From Atopobiaceae bacterium UBA7016 (GTDB taxonomy: Bacteria > Actinomycetota > Coriobacteriia > Coriobacteriales > Atopobiaceae), in contig DJXA01000208.1 of assembly GCA_002449555.1 (NCBI GenBank), positions 9,606 to 18,279 of the forward strand: 8,674 nt of DNA, written 5' to 3'. The position numbers and the translations under genes are program-made. The notes under the pieces are model-generated. The model did not search any database. It saw nothing but the letters and a program-made list of their open reading frames with translations, and was not told the DNA's origin. The first letter of the stretch is position 1. The number at the start of each line of letters is the position of its first letter. This document shows positions 1 to 5,993 of this stretch, piece after piece.

Positions 1-10
1 GAGGCCGGCG
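1..10 (+). promoter_or_regulatory. Ribosome binding site of the RloA-like gene
   Basis: A GAGG core at 1-4 lies six bases before the ATG at 11. That spacing supports this ATG as the true start. The promoter and any upstream gene lie outside the window. Confidence 0.6.
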
Positions 11-1357
11 ATGCTGCTCAACCTGACTATTGCCAACTGGATGTCGTTCAAAGATGAGGCCGAACTCAACCTAACGTCTTCTCTCGAGCGCCAACGTATG
101 GAGACCCTTGCCAAACTGCCAGGTTTCCGCAGCAAGAAGGCGCTGCCTGTTGCCGCTGTCTATGGCGGCAATGCCTCTGGTAAGACGGCGCTCTTCAAGG
201 CACTTGCTACGTTGAGGGAGATGGTCGTTGGCAACGCCTCTATCTCGAGTTCTCTTCCCGTTCGCCCGTTCGCCCTTGATACCCAATGCTCAACTATGCC
301 CACGCTATTTGATGTCACGTTCCTAGCCGGGGAGACGGTTTATCGGCTTGTCGTCGAGGCCACGACATCCGAGGTTGTATATGAGTCCCTCGATGTCGTG
401 CGTGAGAAGGGCGTCGTGGAGGTCTACGAGCGTGATGCCTCGCGCGAGCAGCAATTCTCGCTCAACTCTGCCTTCTTCACGAAGTCCGATCACGTGGCTT
501 ACGCTGCTAAAAGCACCCGCACCAACCAGCTCTTTCTGGGGAGCGGGTTCTCGCAGAACGTCTCAGAGCTCTCGGAAGCATACTTATGGTTTGCGAACAC
601 GCTCGAGCTTGTGGGAGTGGAGTCGCAGTCTTGGTCGTTCGCCAATGCTGCCGGAGGAACTGAAGGGTTCTTGGAGTTCGCCGGGCGGAAGCTCGCGCAG
701 CTCGATACGGGAGTCGTGAAGCTGACCGAGGAGGAGGTCAGCCTAGACGCAATCCAGCAAAGTGCCGAGCTGTCTCGTGCCATTGGCTCGCTGAGCAGCG
801 ATTCGTTCATTACTATCGTAATGGACCAGGCTCCGGGTGACTACGGGTTCGAGATGATTACTGTGCGCAGCGTTGACGGGCATCCGCAGGCGTATCGTCT
901 GGGCACCGTGCACAGAGGCCCCGATGGGTACGAGAGGCGGTTCAGCTTGGCGATGGAGTCGTCCGGCACGCAGCGTCTCCTCGGGCTCATGCCGATGCTG
1001 TTCGACTTCTCCGGATTGGGAGGGGGCACCGGCTCCAAGGTGTATGTCGTTGACGAGCTTGACCGTTGCCTGCACACGATGCTGACCTCCCGGCTCATCG
1101 AGGAGTTCACTGCGGCGTGCGGCCCCGATACTCGCAAGCAGCTGCTCTTCACGACGCACGACCTGCTCCTCATGGACCAGTCGCTCATGCGCCGCGACGA
1201 GATGTACATCACAGAGCGAGGAACCGACGGGTGCTCTGAGCTTATTGGACTCGCCGAGTTCGAAGGGATACGTCACGACAAGGATCTGATTCGCAGCTAC
1301 CTTGACGGGCGCTTTGGCGGCATTCCGATGCTTGGCGAGGCGGGCTCTCGTGGGTAG
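11..1357 (+). CDS. rloA: AAA15/RloA-family ATPase, likely phage-defence component
   Basis: This 448-aa protein is an ABC/SMC-type ATPase of the AAA15 (COG1106, RloA/AbiL-like) group. The N-terminus carries the family-typical 'NWMSFKDEAELNL' strand. A Walker A motif GGNASGKT follows at residues 52-59. The middle insertion is diverse and mostly helical. A signature-like segment ESSGTQRL is at 316-323, Walker B VYVVDELD at 344-351, and a switch histidine in FTTHD at 380-384. All core ATPase residues appear intact and the length is normal for the group. The stop overlaps the start of the RloB-like gene, so the two are translationally coupled. In related systems the ATPase senses infection or DNA and licenses a partner effector; that role is inferred here. 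A general AAA15 protein outside defence is the alternative, but the RloB partner argues against it. Confidence 0.85.
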   Translation: MLLNLTIANWMSFKDEAELNLTSSLERQRMETLAKLPGFRSKKALPVAAVYGGNASGKTALFKALATLREMVVGNASISSSLPVRPFALDTQCSTMPTLFDVTFLAGETVYRLVVEATTSEVVYESLDVVREKGVVEVYERDASREQQFSLNSAFFTKSDHVAYAAKSTRTNQLFLGSGFSQNVSELSEAYLWFANTLELVGVESQSWSFANAAGGTEGFLEFAGRKLAQLDTGVVKLTEEEVSLDAIQQSAELSRAIGSLSSDSFITIVMDQAPGDYGFEMITVRSVDGHPQAYRLGTVHRGPDGYERRFSLAMESSGTQRLLGLMPMLFDFSGLGGGTGSKVYVVDELDRCLHTMLTSRLIEEFTAACGPDTRKQLLFTTHDLLLMDQSLMRRDEMYITERGTDGCSELIGLAEFEGIRHDKDLIRSYLDGRFGGIPMLGEAGSRG

Positions 1358-1952
1358 GCGGAAGAACGACAGCCTCTCACGAAAGTCGGGCACGCGCAGG
1401 TACCGCACCGTCTGCTGGGTGTCTGCCGAGGGGAGCACCGAGAGGGATTACTTCGGCATGGATGTGTTTAGGGAAGCGGATGTGAGCCTGCGGTTTCCGA
1501 AGGACGTCCACCCCGATCGGCGAAATCCCGCCGCGGTGCTCAAGCGCTTCCAGAAGGCGCTGCGCGCGGAGGACTTCCGCGCCTCTGACGAGGCTTGGAT
1601 TGTGGTCGACGTTGACGAGTGGGACCGTGAGGAGATCGATGCGCTCTATGCTTGGGCCGAGGAGGACGACAGACACCATGTCGTGGTGAGCAACCCGAAG
1701 TTCGAGCTGTTCCTACTCATGCATTTCGAGAAGGCCAGCGGCTGCACAACCTCGGCAAAGGTTGACGCCGCGCTGAAGCGGCACATGCCCAGCTATGACA
1801 AGCGATTGGGGAAGCGGCAGTTTTCGAGAGCACAGGTTAGTGACGCGATTACCGTGGCACGGATGAAGCGCGCAGCATGTCGCGATGACCTACCGGGGCC
1901 GGGGATGACGGACGCATATCTCCTTGCAGAGCGGCTCATCGGTACGGCGTAG
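1350..1952 (+). CDS. rloB: RloB-family protein, putative TOPRIM-like effector
   Basis: I place the start at GTG 1350, giving 200 aa. The ORF is open from an ATG at 1302, but those 16 extra residues lie inside rloA. The GTG has a GAGGCGGG ribosome site just upstream, and the protein then begins with the basic stretch typical of RloB (GRRKNDSLSRKSG). Visible motifs are AEGSTERDYF at residues 26-35, an acidic strand IVVDVDEW at 84-91, and SNPKFELFLLMHF at 114-126. All three are hallmarks of the RloB family (Pfam RloB). The E...DxD pattern resembles a TOPRIM metal site, suggesting nuclease-type chemistry; that is inference. It overlaps rloA by 8 nt, so the two are probably made in fixed ratio. 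RloB and AbiLii-type proteins are known from restriction-modification loci and abortive infection. The C-terminal third is basic and less conserved. Confidence 0.82.
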   Translation: MGRRKNDSLSRKSGTRRYRTVCWVSAEGSTERDYFGMDVFREADVSLRFPKDVHPDRRNPAAVLKRFQKALRAEDFRASDEAWIVVDVDEWDREEIDALYAWAEEDDRHHVVVSNPKFELFLLMHFEKASGCTTSAKVDAALKRHMPSYDKRLGKRQFSRAQVSDAITVARMKRAACRDDLPGPGMTDAYLLAERLIGTA

Positions 1953-1991
1953 GGCGCGGCAGATGAGCTGGAAGCCTGAAGCCGCTGCGAT

Positions 1992-2006
1992 GCAGTAGGC
2001 TACTGC
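1992..2006. promoter_or_regulatory. 15-bp dyad upstream of the 77-aa ORF
   Basis: GCAGTAG-g-CTACTGC is a perfect 7-bp inverted repeat around one central base. It lies in the 75-nt gap after rloB and 10 nt before the GAGGAGG ribosome site of the next ORF. The single-base centre is too tight for a terminator loop, and no T-tract follows. If functional it would be a protein-binding operator. It may also be chance. Confidence 0.25.
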
Positions 2007-2027
2007 GCAACGTTTCGAGGAGGTTGT

Positions 2028-2261
2028 GTGCAGTCAATAACGCCCTATGAGTATCTCTGCCTAGCTAAGCTTCTTTCGGTTGCGATGGGAGCGAATGGGC
2101 GAGATAGCGTTACCGATGACGAAGCCGATGTTGCATGTGAGACGCTGAAGCATATGGCTGCGCAAAGGATTGACTGGACTCAGCAGCAGAAGGATGCGTA
2201 CAGGTTGCTCGTCGACTGCGCTAAAGAACGCGTGAGGCGAAACGAAGACGCGAGGCAGTAG
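2028..2261 (+). CDS. Hypothetical 77-aa protein within the defence island
   Basis: This is a small, soluble, mostly helical protein that I do not recognise. It starts at GTG 2028 behind a strong GAGGAGG at 2017-2023 (four-base spacer, slightly short), which is the main reason to call it real. The sequence begins MQSITPYEYLCLAKLL. It continues with an acidic segment (SVTDDEADVACETL), then an amphipathic helix and a basic C-terminal tail (KERVRRNEDARQ). There is no signal peptide, membrane segment, zinc ligand set or clear HTH. It lies 75 nt after rloB and 123 nt before the OLD-like gene on the same strand, with no obvious terminator on either side. It could be co-transcribed with either neighbour, possibly as an accessory or regulatory subunit. 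That role is a guess from position only. Confidence 0.6.
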   Translation: MQSITPYEYLCLAKLLSVAMGANGRDSVTDDEADVACETLKHMAAQRIDWTQQQKDAYRLLVDCAKERVRRNEDARQ

Positions 2262-2384
2262 CAGACGCACAAGTCTCTATTACGGGCCCGGCACCCCCCT
2301 TAAACAACGAGACGCTGCAGTTTCAGGGATGGCATTGTAAACTCTTAACGGATTGCCCTTTGTTCGAAACGAAAGGTTGGAGCG

Positions 2385-4226
2385 TTGGTGGAAAGAGATA
2401 AGCCCGCACCAGCTAAGGTACGCGCAATTACTTTCAACGATGATGCTCATACTACGTTTTATCCAGCAAAGCTCAATGTCTTTATTGGAGCGAATAACTC
2501 GGGAAAGAGTAGGCTCCTTAAGGAGATTAGGGGCTATTTGCTGGGGTTATACGGTCAGCGCTATATGCCTCATATTGGGGCTGAGCCGCCAGTGGTTGTT
2601 AATTGTGTTGAGATTGACTTGCCAGACACTTTCGACGAGTTTAGCGATATGTTCGAGCTTGAACGAAAGGTCATCAAGGACGACAACGGGTCTTGGTCGC
2701 TCAATGACTACTGTAGCGTTGGCCTACAAGTTAACTCAGACAATGCGGTCATCATGGGCTCGCCTCGGACTTCATACTCAGAAGATTGGGAAAGCTCACT
2801 TAGAAGGAGTTACGCAGACAATAAACAAGAGCTTCTTTCGTTTGCAGGCCCAGGCTTGGTTGATTACTGCGGCACGGAAGAGAGGTTAGTTCTGTCGGCT
2901 GGCCAACGCTACTATGGAGCGCTCGATAATGACCTGAACTTCCTTTCGAGCCGATACCATGCCCAGACAAGTCTCGAGGATCTGAGCTGTCAGACGATTG
3001 AGCATTTCGGTAAGTACGTTGTCTTTGATACAGAGACTAAAGGCGGGGTGATCCAGCTTAGGGTTGGAAACAATTATGAGCTGTATGAGGCCGAGGGATC
3101 GGTGACGGGTCATCGTTCACTCATAAAAGACGGTGCTTTACTTAAGGATGAGGGAGATGGGTTCCGGAGCTTCTGCATGGTCTATCTGTCCCTAGACTCT
3201 CAAAAGCCGGTTTTGCTCATTGATGAACCAGAGTCATTCTTGCATCCTCCACAAGCTTTCGCGCTTGGAAGAATCGTAGGTGAACGCGTGGCTGAAATGG
3301 CGAACATGCAGCTATTCATTGCCACGCATAGTTCAAGGTTTTTGGAAGGCATTCTGTCAGTACCAGGTATTGCGGATGACACAAAACTGCTAAGACTTAA
3401 CCGGGAGGGTTGTGTCAAGGAGAGCCCATTAAGCGATGCGACGCGTGTCATGAAAGACCCTCTTTTCATGACCTCCCATCTGTTCGACGGACTTTTTTCG
3501 CGCAAGACTATTGTTGTTGAGTCAGAGGGTGATGAGTGTGTCTACAGGCGTATGCTATCGAGGCTTTATCCAGCGGAGGATGTGGTAATAGTCAACGTCC
3601 ACAGCAAGCATCGGGTGCATGACGCCGTTAGCTTCTTCAAGGCGATGGGCACCCCATGCGGTGCAATCGTTGACTTCGATATCCTGAACAACGCTGATAT
3701 CTTCGCAGCCCTTCTTCAGGCGTTTGGGTGCGACAACGCTGATGAGCTTGTAGATACCGCAAAGAGCTTACAGGGTGTAGCGGCGCGTCTCGTACAAGGA
3801 CAAGACACATCTGTTAAGGATGCCATTGTCCAGAGCCTTAGCGATCTTGAGAGCCGCTGCGCTGAGAATGAGGAGGAGCTGTCACTGGTTCACGGTATTC
3901 GACAACGATTCACAGAGTTTTTCGAGGGTGGCCACAGCTCACCTATGTCAAAGAAAGTTTGGAAGACTGATGTTGCGAGCTCATTTAGTGAGTGTGCTAA
4001 TCGATTAGCAGATCTGCACAAAGAGTGCAGAAGCCTCGGGCTTTTGATAGTTGAGACTGGGGAGCTGGAGTCGGTGTTTGATTCCGCCGTGCCATACACT
4101 CAGAACAAAAGAGGATGGCTGCAGAAGGCTCTTCAGTTTATTGATGAGGCGGAAATCGACTATCTGCGGCAATTTGCAATTTCAGGAGCCATAGACGCAA
4201 TGCTGGTGGGCGTCTCCTCCAACTAG
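2385..4226 (+). CDS. OLD-like ATPase-TOPRIM nuclease (single chain)
   Basis: This 613-aa protein fuses an ABC-type ATPase to a C-terminal TOPRIM domain, as in OLD-family nucleases and GajA-like defence proteins. Walker A GANNSGKS is at residues 35-42. A signature-like DEGDGFRSF segment precedes Walker B LLIDEPESFLHP at 277-288, and the switch histidine is in ATHSS at 313-317. The TOPRIM part starts at about 374 with IVVESEGDECVY (E379, D383). It continues with the metal-binding DFD at 430-432 and a late TGELES element at 558-563, similar to the T/K-G-x-L-E motif of OLD proteins. The start is ambiguous between TTG 2385 and GTG 2388. GGAG at 2379-2382 suits GTG 2388 slightly better. No helicase partner (GajB) follows, so this is a standalone class-1-like architecture. 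Base composition is visibly more AT-rich than rloAB, suggesting separate acquisition. Anti-phage DNA cleavage is the likely role, inferred from the family. Confidence 0.82.
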   Translation: MVERDKPAPAKVRAITFNDDAHTTFYPAKLNVFIGANNSGKSRLLKEIRGYLLGLYGQRYMPHIGAEPPVVVNCVEIDLPDTFDEFSDMFELERKVIKDDNGSWSLNDYCSVGLQVNSDNAVIMGSPRTSYSEDWESSLRRSYADNKQELLSFAGPGLVDYCGTEERLVLSAGQRYYGALDNDLNFLSSRYHAQTSLEDLSCQTIEHFGKYVVFDTETKGGVIQLRVGNNYELYEAEGSVTGHRSLIKDGALLKDEGDGFRSFCMVYLSLDSQKPVLLIDEPESFLHPPQAFALGRIVGERVAEMANMQLFIATHSSRFLEGILSVPGIADDTKLLRLNREGCVKESPLSDATRVMKDPLFMTSHLFDGLFSRKTIVVESEGDECVYRRMLSRLYPAEDVVIVNVHSKHRVHDAVSFFKAMGTPCGAIVDFDILNNADIFAALLQAFGCDNADELVDTAKSLQGVAARLVQGQDTSVKDAIVQSLSDLESRCAENEEELSLVHGIRQRFTEFFEGGHSSPMSKKVWKTDVASSFSECANRLADLHKECRSLGLLIVETGELESVFDSAVPYTQNKRGWLQKALQFIDEAEIDYLRQFAISGAIDAMLVGVSSN

Positions 4227-4299
4227 AGTGGTCAAATTGGTCCGGCACTAACATTGGCAGCAGGTATCGTACAAAGTAGCTCTGTAGATGGTGTAACGA

Positions 4300-4437
4300 A
4301 TGAAGCTGAGGGTACAGTTCCTGACGGAAAATGGAGTGACCTTTCACATCGGTGGTATGGCTGGGGTGTACATGGAGAAGATGGCCAGGTTCTGGGGTAT
4401 GAGCGATGATGAAGGGCGCATACTCTGTCTGACGTAG
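4300..4437 (+). CDS. Doubtful 45-aa ORF upstream of the IS21 end
   Basis: An ATG-started frame of 45 residues (begins MKLRVQFLTENGVTF, ends GRILCLT) fills most of the gap between the OLD-like gene and the IS21 remnant. It ends two bases before the inferred IS left tip. An in-frame stop lies two codons upstream of the ATG and no good ribosome site is visible, so expression is uncertain. The peptide looks protein-like (strand-rich start, then a helix with VYMEKMARFWG) but I do not recognise a family. It may be the intact start of a gene cut by the insertion, or noise. The preceding 4227-4299 shows nothing clear. Confidence 0.25.
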   Translation: MKLRVQFLTENGVTFHIGGMAGVYMEKMARFWGMSDDEGRILCLT

Positions 4438-4439
4438 CC

Positions 4440-4750
4440 TGAGTCCCCAACATCACAAAGCGGAATTCCCCGCGCTCACATGGGGAAATCCCCACCCTCA
4501 CGGAGGGCGCGGCACGCCCGTCGCCCCCGCGAAGGTAGCCTCCGTATCAAGGGTGTCCAAGCCTTTGGTTACGGAAGGACGTGGAAAGGATGGCTCCAGG
4601 CGTCCCGCAGATAGATGATGTACGCAGGCTGTGGTCCGAGGGGCGGGACGTCTCCGAGATCGCCCGCGTGACCGGCAACGACCGCAAGACGGTCAGGAAG
4701 CGCCTGCAGATGGACGACTTCTCGTCTGAGGCTTCCAGGCCAACTGAACG
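4440..4750 (+). mobile_element. IS21-family element remnant (left end plus truncated istA)
   Basis: The segment begins with TGAGTCCCC at 4440 and three spaced direct repeats. It continues through about 85 bp of leader into the N-terminus of an IstA transposase, then loses similarity near 4740-4750. There is no remainder of istA, no istB ATPase gene and no recognisable right end in the window. It is a dead 5' fragment, probably left by a deletion or by later insertion of other DNA. The left tip is inferred from the first repeat, and no target duplication can be checked because the right end is gone. Confidence 0.6.
4441..4501 (+). repeat. Three IS21-type terminal direct repeats
   Basis: Three copies share the pattern GA-TCCCC-N4-TCAC. 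Their TCCCC cores begin at 4444, 4467 and 4489, so they are spaced 23 and 22 bp. Copies two and three match at 15 of 18 positions (4462-4479 and 4484-4501). IS21-family elements are known to carry multiple such repeats at each end as transposase binding sites. Their position just before istA fits that role. The roughly two-helical-turn spacing puts the sites on one face of the DNA. Confidence 0.6.
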
Positions 4751-4778
4751 GTCCGTTCGTGACCCACAAAACAATTAG
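4581..4778 (+). pseudogene. istA: Truncated IstA transposase (IS21 family), N-terminal fragment
   Basis: Only the N-terminal helix-turn-helix region of IstA remains, about 50 of the usual 400-500 residues. It reads APGVPQIDDVRRLWSEG, then EIARVTGNDRKTVRKRL, the classic resolvase/IstA-type HTH, then MDDFS. Similarity stops near 4740, after which the frame runs into unrelated DNA and ends at 4778. The start is GTG 4581 or ATG 4590. GGAAGG at 4572-4577 lies only three bases before GTG 4581, and ATG 4590 is preceded directly by GGAAAGG. The DDE catalytic domain is absent, so the product cannot transpose. It could still bind the repeats at 4441-4501. Confidence 0.7.
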
Positions 4779-4825
4779 TAGGTCATTTCAGGCAAATAAT
4801 GGCCCACAAAGCACTTCGTGGGTCA
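4760..4825. promoter_or_regulatory. Two tandem operator-like palindromes (TGACCCAC-N10-GTGGGTCA)
   Basis: There are four half-sites: TGACCCAC 4760-4767, GTAGGTCA 4778-4785, TGGCCCAC 4800-4807 and GTGGGTCA 4818-4825. They pair into two palindromes, each with arms of 8, a gap of exactly 10, and one mismatch. The palindromes are separated by 14 bp, so the centre-to-centre distance is 40 bp. The two outermost arms also form a perfect 14-bp inverted repeat (4754-4767 with 4818-4831). The last half-site overlaps the stop codon of the fic pseudogene. The regular geometry suggests a dimeric repressor's operator rather than a terminator, because loops and T-tracts are wrong. Which gene it served is unknown; that gene may have been lost at the istA junction. 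Confidence 0.5.
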
Positions 4826-5706
4826 CGAACGACCAACGGTGATATCGATCCCATCAACGATCTTGAGCAGCTCCGGAAATGCGAGAACCGCAGGAGAGCT
4901 GCCTCGGTGGGGGAGAATCTCGACGATAACCCCCGCCTCCTTAAGGGACCTTACGACTCTTTTGGCAGTGCTCTGGTTAAGTCCGGCCTCCTTTGTGAAG
5001 ACGCTTGCGGGGAAGATGGCCATTCGGAACAGGCGTGGCGCGACGGTCGCCGCGTTGTCGGTGCGTACCGTTTTCATCAAGAACTCGAGTGTCGTCTGGT
5101 ATAGCTCTCCCAGCGAGCCATTGCTGCGGGCACGTCTTTTGCAGCGGGAGGCATGTAGCGGGCATCATCCCTGTTGATGTTTGGCCCAATCCAAACTTGA
5201 TCGAATCGATAACGACCGGGGGACTTTAGTTCTCCTCGGACTCCTTTCAAGAGAAGCCCGTGCGCTGCGCATAGAACCCTGCTTGTAAGTGGAAGCTTCT
5301 TCAGCATTTCATCAGCGAGTATCACCGCACGTCTGTAGTTAATGACCTCCTGAATATCGTCTCGTTTTTCGGGATTGATGTTGGTGATGCCGGCCTCAAA
5401 GGCCAACACGTCACTCATGGTTGCGCGGGTACCCTCAATTCGAGATGAGTTCGCCGCCTCTGCCGTTAGCATCGGTGACAACAAGATGTCAGGGTCCGGA
5501 ATGATGCCCAAGAAGCTATCGTACCGGGTCAATTCGGCTGTCGCAGTGGCGAGCTGCGGTGCGATACGCTCCCATTCAAGTGATTTGGGACTGCGGAGGA
5601 AATCCTGGACCAAATCGGAACGGGAAGGACGCCACACATGCAGCAAGGAGCAGAGAATAATCGCGATAGAAACACTCATCAGATTCGACCATAGCTGAGC
5701 CGACAC
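4823..5706 (-). pseudogene. Fic-domain protein, frameshifted and lacking the catalytic motif
   Basis: Two minus-strand frames together make a broken Fic AMP-transferase-like gene. The upstream frame (5706-5077) has the Fic N-terminal domain with the inhibitory-helix motif SSRIEG at residues 87-92. It then has the core lead-in GRYRFDQVWIGPN and YMPPAAKDVPAAMARWE, and stops at about residue 209. The downstream frame (5080-4823) resumes with a C-terminal Fic segment and a winged-helix domain (SVFTKEAGLNQSTAKRVVRSLKEAGV). The stretch that should hold HPFxxGNGRxxR is missing from all minus-strand frames, so an internal deletion plus frameshift has removed the active site. The first 25 or so residues do not look like a Fic N-terminus and the GTG start at 5706 has no good ribosome site, so the 5' end may also be altered. 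Intact homologues are usually about 350-380 aa. The wing domain might still be translated from ATG 5080 or 5077. Confidence 0.72.
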
Positions 5707-5744
5707 GATAGCGGAGCCCGGCTACCCCTATTGGCATCCGCTGA

Positions 5745-5905
5745 GGAGCTTGGTGGCGCGAATACGGGAAGACGGACGAAGCGCCCGTCCCCAAGCACGA
5801 GAGCGAGCCGAAGTACATCTCGGAAATGAGACGCGAGGCGATCGAGCACTACCCGGACCATGGGAAGCGCCTGGCGCGCACGCTGAGGACACTTGCATAC
5901 GGACA
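5745..5905 (+). pseudogene. Possible IS3-type orfA (HTH) remnant
   Basis: A plus-strand frame from 5745 reads WWREYGKTDEAPVPKHES, then ISEMRREAIEHYPDHGKRL and ARTLRTLAY. This has the look of the N-terminal helix-turn-helix of an IS3-type OrfA ('...REAIEHYLEHG...RTLGYP...'). Similarity stops at about 5900, exactly where the second recognition helix should follow. The frame then continues only as the antisense of the wall-hydrolase gene. There is no ribosome site, no OrfB and no terminal repeats. It is a short scar, and an unrelated small ORF or chance frame is possible. It sits between the fic pseudogene and the CHAP gene. Confidence 0.35.
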
Positions 5906-5944
5906 GGACGGCGCCCGGTCCTATGGCCGAACGCCGTCCGTTTT
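5906..5944 (+). terminator. GC-rich hairpin followed by TTTT
   Basis: GGACGGCG (5906-5913) pairs perfectly with CGCCGTCC (5932-5939). A further CGG/CCG pairing sits inside a small internal loop, and GTTTT follows at 5940-5944. On the plus strand this is the form of a modest intrinsic terminator, although the T-run is short. The minus strand shows no T-run after the hairpin, so it does not obviously terminate the CHAP gene. It may belong to the transposase remnant that ends here. Confidence 0.4.
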
Positions 5945-5993
5945 CATGCCTCGCATCTCACGTGCATTACCATCGAGGGTTCCTCGGCGTCAC

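Noticed and set aside
743..1438. 231-aa minus-strand open frame across rloA
   Set aside because: Antisense to the well-supported RloA motifs, with no recognisable domain.
2286..2293. CGGGCCCG palindrome in the gap before the OLD-like gene
   Set aside because: It is a short GC palindrome with no loop or T-tract, likely chance. No clear promoter boxes could be assigned in 2262-2384 either.
2353..2889. 178-aa plus-strand frame overlapping the OLD-like gene
   Set aside because: It overlaps the Walker A region of the OLD-like protein in another frame, and its translation shows no protein-family features.
4254..4282. TTGGCA with a possible -10 box before the 45-aa ORF
   Set aside because: The hexamer at the right spacing (TAGCTC) matches the -10 consensus poorly.
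4799..5177. Two plus-strand frames of about 100-120 aa
   Set aside because: Both are antisense to the Fic C-terminal remnant, with no motif and no ribosome site.
5974..5986. CGAGG-gtt-CCTCG hairpin just past the CHAP stop
   Set aside because: The stem is only 5 bp and no T-run follows on the minus strand, so it is too weak to call a terminator.
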